From: Nilaparvata lugens
Taxonomy: Eukaryota > Arthropoda > Insecta > Hemiptera > Delphacidae
NCBI RefSeq assembly: GCF_014356525.2
Contig: NC_052507.1
Location: 63,685,666-63,749,665 of the forward strand
Length of the DNA stretch: 64,000 nucleotides
Direction: 5' to 3'
Shown here: positions 10,190 to 20,182 of the stretch, piece by piece
Layout: the number at the start of each line of letters is the position of its first letter
Position numbering within the stretch: position 1 is the first letter of the stretch
Notes under the pieces: generated by a model
Told to the model about the DNA's origin: nothing
The model's database searches: none
The model's input: only the letters and a program-made list of their open reading frames with translations
Made by a program: the position numbers and the translations under genes

Positions 10190-10639
10190 TAACAATGTGA
10201 AATATTTCTTCTATGTTGAAATCTACTTTGTGAAAATGTTCAAGGACAAAAATTCTGTGAAGTGAAGAATAGAAGTTCTAGAAGACTCAACCTATTTCGC
10301 ATATGTGTTACCTTATATGAATTTGGGAGAGGAATAGCACGAGGTTACCTTACTCTCCCTATTATTTATTATTTCTTTATTAAGTATGAATTTATTCATT
10401 CATACTTATTGTATGAATGAATAAAGAATGAAAAAGAACTATTTCCTAAATCAGAAACAAAAATTTTCTGAACTTCCTTCCTTCTTAAAGCAGAGGATCA
10501 ATCGAAGGGTGACAGTCAACTCAGTTATTTGCTTTAGAAAAACAAAAGTTTTCTAAAGTATAATATTTATCTTATATCATATATGAACTACTATTAAATT
10601 ATATTGAATTATTTCCAACTATATCCAAGTATTCTCTGA
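10190..10639. other. AT-rich spacer with a second copy of the 8.5-kb host repeat
   Basis: AAAGCAGAGGATCAATCGAA near 10488 begins a stretch matching 8515-8566 plus 9631-9660. It is an intact version of the site interrupted by the 1064-bp insertion. Otherwise I see no feature. Confidence 0.45.
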
Positions 10640-10792
10640 GGCCCAGTTGCACAAACGCCTGAGCAATTCCAATCATGATAAATATCACGAGAATCAATCT
10701 CAGAAAGCTTTTCAGAATAGAAGGCTTTTCTGACTGGTTCTCGTGACATTTAATCATGGTTGAAACTCAACAGGATTTTGTGCAACTGAGCC
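10640..10792. mobile_element. Foldback MITE F (Harbinger-like ends), copy 1
   Basis: Ends read GGCCCAGTTGCACAAACGCC and an inverted TTTGTGCAACTGAGCC. The two halves fold back through AATCATGATAAAT and TTCTCGTGACATTTAATCAT segments. Better-preserved relatives are at 31905-32152 and 56838-56992. Non-coding. Confidence 0.65.
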
Positions 10793-11109
10793 AAGGAGTC
10801 TAATTATTCAATCATTTTTAATTACGGTTGTAAATCCTTCTGACAAAATAAATTGAGTTGATAATGTGGTGTGAGTTAATGATGGTTGTTAATCGTTCTG
10901 TGGCTTGGTGCAAGAACTACCTATGTCAAAATATCAACTTTCTCACAAATCAGCTTGAAAGTTCACCTTGTATTTTTTGAATTACGGCATTTCGATACGG
11001 AAATGTGAGTGCTAGAAGTACAGAAGTTGACATTGGTAGTTCTAGCACAGAGTATTAATGACAATCTAAAAATATAAGTCTTCATTGGTAGTTTTCGCAC
11101 TCTGAGAGT

Positions 11110-12757
11110 GGAATAAGTGGAATAAATCAAGACATTGGTAGTATAAATTTTATAACTTTTTATTGCTTTGAGATAGGACATTGGCACTTCTGGAACTGAA
11201 AATAATCGATATTAGTGATGCATTAGTGTATTTAACTCATTTTTGAAAAAAATGACATTGGTAGTTTTTGCACTAAGCCTCAGTGTTGTGAGATACATAA
11301 ATTGAGTTGAAAATGTGGCGTGAGTTAATGATAGTGTAAATGTGGTGTCAATCACTCTTTATCATCATTTATTCAAGTTTTCAAAACAATACACGGTTTG
11401 TAGAAGAATACAATAGATATAATGAACTATGTATGTGCAGTTATAACTTGCCTAATAAAGGAAAGTGCGTCCTAACTCCGCTCAATAAAGAATTTTTGAA
11501 TTTCATTTCACTACCGGTAACTTGTGAGTTTCAGGTTTTGAAAAACATTCTCATTTAATTCTGATTCTCATTTAATTCTGATTCTCATTTAAAAACATTC
11601 TAATTTCAGCTTCCTAGTCAAGGTTGTTTGATAATCATAGTGAGATACAGAAATTGAGTTGAAAATGCTGTTTAGGCAATGCTTCCATTGTCAATCATTC
11701 CACCATCATTATTTATTAAATTTTTCGATCCAATATATTGTAGAAGAATATTATAGGTGTCATGAAATATGTATCTGCAGTTACAGGTCGGAAAAATGCT
11801 TCTCTATTCATTTTTTGTTTCCTTTTCAAAGGTTGGCAAATTCAATACAATTTACAATGACAGCACATTCAGTACATTTATGACAATGACAATTTATGCA
11901 CACTTTGTGGACGTCCCATATACAATGAAGCTTTGTTGGAATAAGTGGAATAAATCAAGACATTGGTAGTATAAATTTTATAACTTTTTATTGCTTTGAG
12001 ATAGGACATTGGCACGTCTGGAACTGAAAATAATCGATATTAGTGATGTATTTAACTCATTTTTGAAAAAAATGACATTGGTAGTTTTTGCACTAAGCCA
12101 CAGCGTTGTGAGATACATAAATTGAGTTGAAAATGTGGCGTGAGTTAATGATGGTGTAACTGTGGTGTCAATAACTCTTTATCATCATTTATTCAAGTTT
12201 TCAAAACAATACACGGTTTGTAGAAGAATACAATAGATATAATGAACTATGTATGTGCAGTTATAACTTGCCTAATAAAGGAAAGCTCGTCCTAACACCG
12301 CTCAATAAAGAATTTTTGAATTTCATTTCACTACCGGTAGCTTGTGAGTTTCAGGTTTTGAAAAACATTCTCATTTAATTCTGATTCTCATTTAATTCTG
12401 ATTCTCATTTAAAAACATTCTAATTTCAGCTTCCTAGTCAAGGTTGTTTGATAATCATAGTGAGATACAGAAATTGAGTTGAAAATGCTGTTTAGGCAAT
12501 GCTTCCATTGTCAATCATTCCACCATCATTATTTATTAAATTTTTCGATCCAATATATTGTAGAAGAATATTATAGGTGTCATGAAATATGTATCTGCAG
12601 TTACAGGTCAGAAAAATGCTTCTCTATTCATTTTTTGTTTCCTTTTCAAAGGTTGGCAAATTCAATACAATTTACAATGACAGCACATTCAGTACATTTA
12701 TGACAATGACAATTTATGGACACTTTGTGGACGTCCCATATACAATGAAGCTTTGTT
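11110..12757 (+). repeat. Recent ~820-bp tandem duplication
   Basis: Unit 1 (about 11110-11937) and unit 2 (about 11938-12757) are nearly identical throughout. The offset is 828 bp at the start and 820 bp later, owing to an 8-bp indel near 11218. Only scattered substitutions separate them. The unit contains repeated ACATTGGTAGT segments and AATAAAG motifs but no convincing gene. The 74-codon open frame present in both copies lacks any recognised domain. Confidence 0.85.
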
Positions 12758-12779
12758 GGAAAAATTGTTAAAAATTCAA

Positions 12780-13415
12780 TTTGAATGACAGAGACTACAA
12801 CACGGTCTATACAATGTCCTCTCCTCTAGCTCACTACTCATGTCATATTTTGAAAATATGTTCAGTGTCTTCAAAAATATTTTGTTAGTCTTGTGTGTTA
12901 TCAATGTGTACGTTCTGTGTACAGTGAATTGTTCCAGTTCCAATCGAAAATTGCTCCATCACGTAACTAGTGCAAAATGTTCCCATGGAACGCCATTTCA
13001 AAATCGTTGGTTCAAGCTTTTGGCGCTTATAAAGTTAACGTTGGTTAAAGCTGCGTGAATGAAGAAAGGCTGTTTTACAAACTTACCGTCTAGAAAAGTG
13101 TGCATCTCTTATATTCCATTACTCTCAAATTTTCTATAGAGAAAAAATCATTCAACCAATGGTTATCTAACATAATTTTGTTGGTTATGTATTCTATGGC
13201 TATGCTATGGTAAACAATCAAACTATCAGGCACAGAGAAGCATGCAGACTACAATTCAATCGACCAATGAGAGCTCAGATGGTTGGAACTGTACCAGGCC
13301 GGACAATTTACCACGCTTCGACTGTGGGGCATGGATTTGGAACTGGAACTGGTTTCTGGTACAAAATCTGTCAAAATTCTTCCCATGAGACGCGGAACTT
13401 TGTACCTGGTAAATT
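12780..13415. other. Spacer; no gene supported
   Basis: An open frame with a Met at 12858 starts with a hydrophobic, signal-peptide-like stretch but ends after about 66 residues. It resembles nothing I know. No other feature is seen before the minisatellite at 13416. Confidence 0.3.
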
Positions 13416-13476
13416 GTGAATCGGACAATTGTGAATCGGACAATTGTGAATCGGACAATTGTGAATCGGACAATTT
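13416..13476 (+). repeat. 15-bp minisatellite, four copies
   Basis: The unit GTGAATCGGACAATT is repeated four times head to tail with no differences. Because 15 is a multiple of three, it creates repetitive open frames on both strands, which I do not regard as genes. Confidence 0.85.
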
Positions 13477-13619
13477 ATCACATTCCACGTACACAAAACG
13501 GGCCCAATGTGTTGCATGTCTTTATGGCATTCTATAATTAGAAAAAAATTTACAGGATAAATTCCTATGTGTTCAATAATTTGTTTCACGGTATTTCAGA
13601 ATTCTAATGATACACTTTT

Positions 13620-14165
13620 TGTGCAGTTGAGAAGTTGATATTGTGGTAATTATTCATATTGAATAAGAAGACTAAGAAATTGTCAAAAACCACAGATTTT
13701 GTTGATAGTTAGAAAGACCGGTTTCAGTTTTTACACCATTGTCAATCTTTGATAAACTAAGAATAAAAACAAGAGCAGCAGAATTTATACTAGTAGGCGA
13801 GTACTGCTATTGATCAAGGGCATGAACGCCTGACATTGGCCCAGTTAAACAGTCTCCATCCATTTAACGATATAACAGAAACGTCACAAAAAGTCTTCAA
13901 AAAATTTTGTTATCATGGCGAGTCTGATGCTTAAGCCGCCATTTTGTGATGTTTCTGTTATATCGTTAAGTGGGAGAAGACTGTCTAACTGGGCCAATGG
14001 CAGGTGTTCATGCCCTTGACCAATAGCAGTACTCGCCCACTAGTATAAATTCTGCTGCTCTTGTATTTAGTTTTAGTTTGTCAGAGATTGACAATGGTGT
14101 AACAACCGAAACTGGTCTTTCTAACTATCAATGAAATCTGTGGTTTTTATCAATTTCTTAGTCTT
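13620..14165. mobile_element. Large palindromic copy of repeat D
   Basis: The outer arms are the repeat D ends (AGACTAAGAAATTGTCAAAA on the left, TTTCTTAGTCTTT on the right). Within them a second inverted pair, GAGCAGCAGAATTTATACTA and its complement, spans about 13770-14065. The centre holds a third pair, ACGATATAACAGAAAC and its complement. The nested palindromes make the whole 545 bp able to fold on itself. A half copy lies at 21985-22256. Confidence 0.75.
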
Positions 14166-14604
14166 TAATCTAATAATAAACCAATAATATATCAATGTAA
14201 TAATAAATTAATAACCAATAAACAATACTGATTATCTCATCCAATCGTTTCATGTTGCAGTTGAAGAATGAATTATTGTGAATAGTTCTTCTTTGTATAA
14301 AATAAAATTTATAATTTTCAATAAATCAATTTATCCATCTTTCATAACATAATCAGTCATTGATTAGCTGACAAAATTAGAATGCTGGCAAAATTGCTAT
14401 ACGTTCTAAAATTATATAAGTTCTGAATAGGTAGTGTGTTTGTCTTTTCGGTCTCAAAATTTTATAGTTTCTCAAAGTTTGAAATTTTCTAATTAATTGC
14501 GATTGATTTAATTAAATTTAGAAGTTTTTTCAATTTCAAAATGATTTTTGTGTGTTTTGAATTGTAAATTGTGTGTGAAATTGAAGAATGTTAAGTGACA
14601 CATA
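14166..14604. other. AT-rich spacer; nothing recognised
   Basis: Low-complexity AT-rich DNA with AATAA-type repeats near 14170-14240. No open frame or repeat that I can assign. Confidence 0.4.
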
Positions 14605-14725
14605 ACCTAGTTACATTTGGACTGTTGTATAAATTAGAATTGGAACCTTTTTGGGCTTATAAGCCTGTGGTACTTTTCTTCAAGATGTGTAATTCTGAAT
14701 GATTAAAAAATTGAATAAATACTGA
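14605..14725 (+). mobile_element. Probable 3' end of a non-LTR retrotransposon
   Basis: The block ACATTTGGACTGTTGTATAA ... CCTGTGGTACTTTTCTTC ... ATTCTGAATGATTAAAAA, ending in AATAAA, is inverted at 18880-18968. A conserved tail leading into A/T-rich sequence with AATAAA suggests a 5'-truncated LINE. I cannot name the clade. The other copy sits directly upstream of the second DRC5 gene. Confidence 0.4.
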
Positions 14726-14899
14726 TAATTTGAACGTCACAATTTCACGACATAGAGTTATTTGTTATTTTGAGCAACTCAAAGACATTATTATTTATAT
14801 CAAAGTTCCTGAACTTTTTCTCTTTTAATTTTGAATTGTGCTACTTACAAAGGCCTTGAGCTGTCATTCTGCACGTTAAAAACCTACTATTATTATGTA

Positions 14900-15766
14900 C
14901 CGGTGTCGCACGAAGAGGTTCAAACGTTTAATTTTATATTACGTGCCCATTTTTGCACAAAATTTTACACAGTTTACAAAGTAGGTTCTGAAAAAATTCT
15001 GGGAAAATTTCAGCTCCCTAACCTTCGTAGAAACAAAATTGCGTCATAATGAAAATTCAACCAATTCGCTTACCACTTTCATGAGTTATTATCTTATTTG
15101 TTTACTACGTTGCAGTAGTATTGCCTCATTTGATGGTACCAGAAATGGATCAAGCAATCTTCCAACAAGATGGTGCTCCACCTCATTTCGCAAATCATGT
15201 TGAGCTAAATGACAAACATCATGGCCGTTAGATTGGTCGAGGAAGTGATTTTTTAGATTGGCCACCCTGATCACCAGATTTACTTTTTTGAGGGGTTACT
15301 TGAAGGAGAAAGCATATACCCATAAATTAAATAATAATGTGGAACTAAAACGATCAATAGAAGAGGAACTTCTCCGGATACGGCGGAGTTTCTTTGTAAG
15401 AGCTTACGAATCATTTCTTAAGCGCTGTTATCAGTGTGTTGCTATGGATGAATTTCAATTTCAATAATTTTGGACTTTAAAGGTTTTTTATTAGGCCTTG
15501 TTCTAGTTGTTTTATTCAAAAGTTATATTGCCCTAAAGTGGAAAAATAAAAATATTTCATAAAACCAAAAACACCTTTTTAATGGTTGTAAATTATCGTT
15601 TTTCAATATGCCGCCATTTTATTTCTAAAAAAATTGGGAAGTTGAAATTTTCCTAGAATATTTTTAGAACCCACTTTGTAAACTGTGTGAAATTTGAAAA
15701 AGTTCGGTGCATGAATGGGCACGTAATATAAAATCAAACGTGTAAACCTCTTTGTGAGACACCTGG
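14900..15766 (+). mobile_element. Defective mariner-type element with TA target duplication
   Basis: The inverted ends read CCGGTGTCGCACGAAGAGG and CCTCTTTGTGAGACACCTGG, and similarity continues inward for over 100 bp on each side. TA flanks both ends (14898-14899, 15767-15768). The corresponding place beside the second DRC5 gene, near 17394-17402, has the same flanking sequence with a single TA and no element, giving an exact paralogous empty site. At 867 bp it is shorter than an intact mariner. Confidence 0.85.
15116..15466 (+). pseudogene. Broken mariner/Tc1-superfamily transposase remnant
   Basis: The stretch IFQQDGAPPHFANHV is visible in frame, the block around the second catalytic Asp of this DDE superfamily. 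It is followed by remnants of the WIGRGS..DWPP.SPDL block and GYLKEKAY. Stop codons fall within the blocks and several residues of the SPDLTPLDFFLWG region are missing, so the gene is dead. The N-terminal DNA-binding half and first catalytic Asp region are absent. Confidence 0.8.
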
Positions 15767-15892
15767 TATATTTAGATGTGTTCTAATTTGTTTTTTTTTT
15801 GTACAAATAACAACATTATTATTTAACATTTGACATTTTTATCTGCTAGCCAATCAATCTATTATTAGATTTCTTATAGAATTCATCAGTCA

Positions 15893-17206
15893 TTAATTAG
15901 CATATCTACTAGCCATCCTATTCCTCTGCACATATTTGTAGACACTAAGCTCTGTGATTTTATCGATTCCACAATTCCGTATATCGAAGGTCAGCAAAGT
16001 TTTGTTGGAGTTGAGTGTAGCCATAAGGGCTGCCGAACACTTGACAGTCAGGTGATTGTTACTTGCATCCAAATGCAGCAGAATGCAATTAGTGAGAAGT
16101 GCATCAGCCAGCGCCAACACTCCTTTATTCTGCATTCCAGTGCCCTGCAGTTTCAGATCTCTGAGAGTTTCGTTCTTCAGCAGAGCGGCAGCTAACGACA
16201 TCGACCCTTCATCTCCAATTAGATTAAAATCTAGCACCAGACTCTCCAAGGAACAAGCTTCATCCTCACCTCCCAATAGCTCCGCGAATTTTTCCACACC
16301 CTCCGCCCCTATCCTATTGTTTGATAGATTCAAGTTCTTGAGAGTTCCTTGTGCTCTAACAAAGTCTACTAGATACCCAGCTCCTTTGTCACCGATCTGA
16401 CAATGCGAGAAGTCTAGGGTTGTGAGGTTCTTCATTTCCACTACACCACCAACTATGATTTTCAGTTTCGCGTCGTTGATGGAGCTTCTATGTATCTTTA
16501 GAAGGATTAGTGAATGATTGTTTTGTATCCCCTTGACTAGGTTTTCGATGTCTCTAGAGCTTATTGAGAATAGTTTCGGGGTGAAATCCATGCCACAGTT
16601 TCTGACACCGAACTGGAAGATCAGTTCTTGGATGTTGTGTAGTTTTGAGAGGAGAAAACTGAGGTCGAGGTGTGTACATGATGTTGTAGTTTCAGAAACG
16701 GTTCTAGGTGATGGTTTTAGTTCTCTCAACTCAAGCCTGATGATGAAGGGGGAACAAACGTTGATTTTCTTCTCGAAGTCTTCAAGATTGATGTCCTCAG
16801 GTTGGAGATCCTCAATGTGGTGTTGGAGATACTTCTCCAACAACATCCTCCTCCAAGACCCGCCATGTTTGGAGACGTCGAGAGGATGCTGTGGCCAACG
16901 ATGCTGGCAGCATCTCTGCCAGTAGATGCCGTCCTCGACTATCGGAGCGACAACATCGATGTCCAGATCCGGAGGAAGGACTTCGAGGAGGTAGTCGAGA
17001 TCCTGACGGCCGAGCGAGGCGAGGGAGTCCGAGTGTTCGGTGAAGCTTGAGACGAGTGCCTCGACGCAGAGCGCGGAGAGAGTGTGGGGCCTTCGTTCGT
17101 CCCATAACAAGTTTTCCGCCTGTACTCGTCTGGGTGTCGTCACCTGATCAGGCGGCACAGAGTAGGCGCGAAGGGTGTTTTTGGGTACTGTGTGAGGCAC
17201 TCTCAT
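15893..17206 (-). CDS. DRC5: DRC5/TCTE1-like leucine-rich-repeat protein, intronless copy A
   Basis: A 437-residue single open frame. The N-terminal half carries the family's signature: a helical segment ending PPDLDIDVVAPIVEDGIYW (about 79-96), YWQRCC at 95-100, then HRW and HGGSW (114-118). Similar blocks occur in vertebrate TCTE1. CGMDF (204-208) precedes a C-terminal array of ribonuclease-inhibitor-type leucine-rich repeats (about 229-437; e.g. LTTLDFSHCQIGDKGAGYL). DRC5 is a subunit of the nexin-dynein regulatory complex that coordinates dyneins in motile axonemes, so sperm-flagellar expression is likely. There is no signal peptide or membrane segment. The start has in-family support because all three local paralogues begin MR(V/I)PHT. 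It is 97-98% identical to the neighbouring copy (11 residue differences). NLLW at 32-35 differs from NFSW in the other two, so this copy is the derived one. Lack of an intron, compared with the paralogue at 27460, suggests a retrocopy or intron loss. Confidence 0.85.
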   Translation of the reverse strand: MRVPHTVPKNTLRAYSVPPDQVTTPRRVQAENLLWDERRPHTLSALCVEALVSSFTEHSDSLASLGRQDLDYLLEVLPPDLDIDVVAPIVEDGIYWQRCCQHRWPQHPLDVSKHGGSWRRMLLEKYLQHHIEDLQPEDINLEDFEKKINVCSPFIIRLELRELKPSPRTVSETTTSCTHLDLSFLLSKLHNIQELIFQFGVRNCGMDFTPKLFSISSRDIENLVKGIQNNHSLILLKIHRSSINDAKLKIIVGGVVEMKNLTTLDFSHCQIGDKGAGYLVDFVRAQGTLKNLNLSNNRIGAEGVEKFAELLGGEDEACSLESLVLDFNLIGDEGSMSLAAALLKNETLRDLKLQGTGMQNKGVLALADALLTNCILLHLDASNNHLTVKCSAALMATLNSNKTLLTFDIRNCGIDKITELSVYKYVQRNRMASRYAN

Positions 17207-17519
17207 CTTTGATTACCTGTCGGAAAAACGTCTCAACTTTATTTATTCAGAATTTTTCTAACCACTCTGTATTTTGCCAAATTTTTTATAACTGTATCTT
17301 ACCGTTTCTGTAAAAATACAGATATAGTCAGCTGATTAAAAGTAAATTGCTCATGTTCGCGGCGCGTATATCTGTACGCACCTTTATAAACCTACCATTA
17401 TTCTGTATATTTAGATGTGTTCTAACTTGTTTTTTGTACAAATAACAACATTACTATTTAACATTCTATCTGTTACCCATTAAATCGATTCTTCGATTTT
17501 TTATAGAATTCATTAGTCA
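17207..17519. other. Spacer between the two DRC5 copies, with a MITE fragment
   Basis: From 17207 to about 17245 the sequence (TTTGATTACCTGTCG..) matches the upstream flank of copy B. 17290-17395 holds a fragment of the GTGCGTACA MITE family (CTCATGTTCGCGGCGCGTAT). 17394-17519 matches the 3' flank of copy A and includes the empty mariner site. No other gene fits here. Confidence 0.65.
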
Positions 17520-18833
17520 TTAATTAGCATATCTACTAGCCATCCTATTCCTCTGCACATATTTGTAGACACTAAGCTCTGTGATTTTATCGATTCCACA
17601 ATTCCGTATATCGAAGGTGAGCAAAGTTTTGTTGGAGTTGAGTGTAGCCATAAGGGCTGCCGAACACTTGACAGTCAGGTGATTGTTACTTGCATCCAAA
17701 TGCAGCAGAATGCAATTAGTGAGAAGTGCATCAGCCAGCGCCAACACTCCTTTATTCTGCATTCCAGTGCCCTGCAGTTTCAGATCTCTGAGAGTTTCGT
17801 TCTTCAGTAGAGCGGCAGCTAACGTCATCGACCCTTCATCTCCAATCAGATTAAAATCTAGCACCAGACTCTCCAAGGAACAAGCTTCATCCTCACCTCC
17901 CAATAGCTCCGCGAATTTTTCCACACCCTCCGCCCCTATCCTATTGTTTGATAGATTCAAGTTCTTGAGAGTTCCTTGTGTTTTAACAAACTCCACTAAA
18001 TACCCAGCTCCTTTGTCACCGATCTGACAATGCGAGAAGTCTAGGGTTGTGAGGTTCTTCATCTCCACCACACCACCAACTATGATTTTCAGTTTCGCGT
18101 CGTTGATGGAGCTTCTATGTATCTTTAGAAGGATTAGTGAATGATTGTTTTGTATCCCCTTGACTAGGTTCTCGATGTCTCTGGAACTTATTGAGAATAG
18201 TTTCGGGGTGAAATCCATGCCACAGTTTCTGACACCAAACTGGACGATCAGTTCTTGGATGTTGTGTAGTTTTGAGAGGAGAAAACTGAGGTCGAGGTGG
18301 GTACATGATGTTGTAGTTTCAGAAACGGTTCTCGGTGATGGTTTCAGTTCTCTCAACTCAAGCCTGATGATGAAGGGGGAACAAACGTTGATTTTCTTCT
18401 CGAAGTCTTCAAGATTAAAGTCCTCAGGTTGGAGATCCTCGATGTGGTGTTGGAGATACTTCTCCAACAACATCCTCCTCCAAGACCCGCCATGTTTGGA
18501 GACGTCGAGAGGATGTTGTGGCCAACGATGCTGGCAGCATCTCTGCCAGTAGATGCCGTCCTCGACTATCGGAGCGACTACATCGATGTCGAGATCCGGA
18601 GGAAGGACTTCGAGGAGGTAGTCGAGATCCTGACGGCCGAGCAAGGCGAGGGAGTCCGAGTGTTCGGTGAAGCTTGAGACGAGTGCCTCGACGCAGAGCG
18701 CGGAGAGAGTGTGGGGCATTCGTTCGTCCCATGAAAAGTTTTCCGCCTGAACTCGTCTGGGTGTCGTCACTTGATCAGGCGACACAGAGTAGGCGCGAAG
18801 GGTGTTTTTGGGTACTGTGTGAGGCACCCTCAT
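17520..18833 (-). CDS. DRC5: DRC5/TCTE1-like leucine-rich-repeat protein, intronless copy B
   Basis: A 437-residue tandem duplicate of copy A with an offset of 1627 bp. It has the same domain order: N-terminal YWQRCC and HGGSW blocks, CGMDF, then leucine-rich repeats to the C terminus. Most differences are conservative (VEFVKTQGT against VDFVRAQGT, SMTLAA against SMSLAA). It retains the ancestral-looking NFSW motif near residue 33. Duplication covers the coding region, about 120 bp of 3' flank and about 40 bp of 5' flank. Both copies are intact, so either both are functional or the duplication is too young for decay. Immediately upstream (18880-18968), in the same orientation, is a probable LINE 3' tail, which may bear on how the intronless gene arose. 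Confidence 0.85.
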   Translation of the reverse strand: MRVPHTVPKNTLRAYSVSPDQVTTPRRVQAENFSWDERMPHTLSALCVEALVSSFTEHSDSLALLGRQDLDYLLEVLPPDLDIDVVAPIVEDGIYWQRCCQHRWPQHPLDVSKHGGSWRRMLLEKYLQHHIEDLQPEDFNLEDFEKKINVCSPFIIRLELRELKPSPRTVSETTTSCTHLDLSFLLSKLHNIQELIVQFGVRNCGMDFTPKLFSISSRDIENLVKGIQNNHSLILLKIHRSSINDAKLKIIVGGVVEMKNLTTLDFSHCQIGDKGAGYLVEFVKTQGTLKNLNLSNNRIGAEGVEKFAELLGGEDEACSLESLVLDFNLIGDEGSMTLAAALLKNETLRDLKLQGTGMQNKGVLALADALLTNCILLHLDASNNHLTVKCSAALMATLNSNKTLLTFDIRNCGIDKITELSVYKYVQRNRMASRYAN

Positions 18834-18879
18834 CTTTGATTACCTGTCGAAAAAACGACTTAACTTTATTTATTTAATA

Positions 18880-18968
18880 ATTCAGAATTGCACAACTTTC
18901 AGAAGTGTACCACAGGCTTACGCCCAAAACGTTTCCAATTCTAATTCATACTACAGTCCAAATGTAGC
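18880..18968 (-). mobile_element. Probable non-LTR retrotransposon 3' tail upstream of DRC5 copy B
   Basis: On the minus strand it reads ACATTTGGACTGTAGTATGA ... GCCTGTGGTACACTTCTG ... ATTCTGAATTATTAAATAAA, then runs straight into the short leader of DRC5 copy B. It is an inverted, diverged copy of 14605-14725. LINE assignment is inferred from the tail-like AATAAA end only. Confidence 0.4.
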
Positions 18969-18987
18969 TATAGTAAGGCCCACGTTT

Positions 18988-19760
18988 CTAGTAGTTCTGT
19001 AATTAATAGACCTCACGCAGTTTTCTCATCCACAAGTATCTGATGTCACCTGTTCTAGTTGATTCAGTTGAATCACAATTCACAGTTGAATCATAATTTA
19101 CTCTTAAAAACTGTTATTTGTTTTCTTCAAGATTAAAAACTCACTTATGTTGTCAGACACGGTCAGATATCTGTGTAATGCATGCAATCCACTTGTCAGC
19201 TGATTGATTATGAATAGTTCTATAGTCTGATTGATCCTATCTTCAAAGTAGATGATATATATAGTGATATCAGAGTATGGAGGAATTCCTTTCCTTTTCA
19301 TATTATCCTTAAAATGCAAAATTTCAAAAAACCTTGTGTATACATCAATCACGCAAAAATGTTCCAATTAATAGTGATTTGAGTGTGATATTTTTGTTTT
19401 TATTCTGCTTTAACCATCAAAATTCAAAATTCTTAGACTTCGTTGTTTTTTTTAGTGAAAATGGACTAAATTTTAGAAAAGTGAAACCATAACCCTATCT
19501 CGGACTTTTAAAATATTATCTAAATTTGGGAGAGAAATGGTACAAGGAGTATCCTTAGTTTTTCTCTCCCAATCAGTGCTACTTTGTAGAAATTATAAAT
19601 AAATTTAAAAAAATTAAAAAAACATCGACGCGCAGTTGAAAAGTAATATTCCTGCCAAATCTCATCGAATTCTATCAACGCGTTTGACCGTAATCGCGTT
19701 ACATACATACAGACAAAATCAAATCAAGTTGAAACATAGACCTCACTACGTTCGGTCAAT
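18988..19760 (-). mobile_element. Helitron-like family B, copy 2
   Basis: The left edge CTAGTAGTTCTGTAATTAAT and right edge GACCTCACTACGTTCGGTCA match the family termini. The interior CAGCTGATTGATTATGAATA and AAAATGCAAAATTTC blocks match other copies, though it is more diverged. Its right end abuts the next MITE. No coding content. Confidence 0.6.
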
Positions 19761-20107
19761 AATGGCAGTGTTTGATTAGCAATGGTATTGCTATCCTTGT
19801 CTATCATTCAACAAAGCAGATAGCACTATCTCTTTCTCGCTTTGCTCTGTTGTCAGATCGTCTTTTAACAATGGAAATTAATAATTAATTGACAAAATAT
19901 TTCATCTTAATTATGAAAATTATTGAAAAATATAATTTCTTGCTTAATGAAATATAATTGACTATTTCAATCGAGAATGAACAGTTAATATTACATCAAT
20001 AAACCTGTATCAACTACCATCTATAGGAGGCATTGACAAGACAGAGGGATCGGCAACGTTGATCTCCTATCTTTCTTCACTGCCATTATAACGTGGACCT
20101 CACTATA
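19759..20107 (-). mobile_element. MITE family A copy
   Basis: Near-complete. The left terminal repeat is truncated to AATGGCAGTGTTTGATTAGC by the adjoining Helitron-like element. The right end CATTATAACGTGGACCTCAC is intact. The interior blocks are in the usual order for the minus orientation. Confidence 0.75.
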
Positions 20108-20182
20108 GGGTGAACCTTCTTAAAACAATAAAATAAACTACAATGTATACTATGCTACATAACAACAAATTTTGTATTGTCT

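Noticed and set aside
12858..13058. Small secreted protein
   Set aside because: Hydrophobic N terminus only; no family resemblance, promoter or neighbour supports it.
13249..13589. Repeat-containing proteins with CESDN or SQLSD pentads
   Set aside because: A 15-bp minisatellite creates open frames in several phases on both strands, and no flanking domain exists.
16056..18877. Several 60-135 codon frames opposite the DRC5 genes
   Set aside because: Shadows of the GC-richer coding strand. They duplicate along with the real genes.
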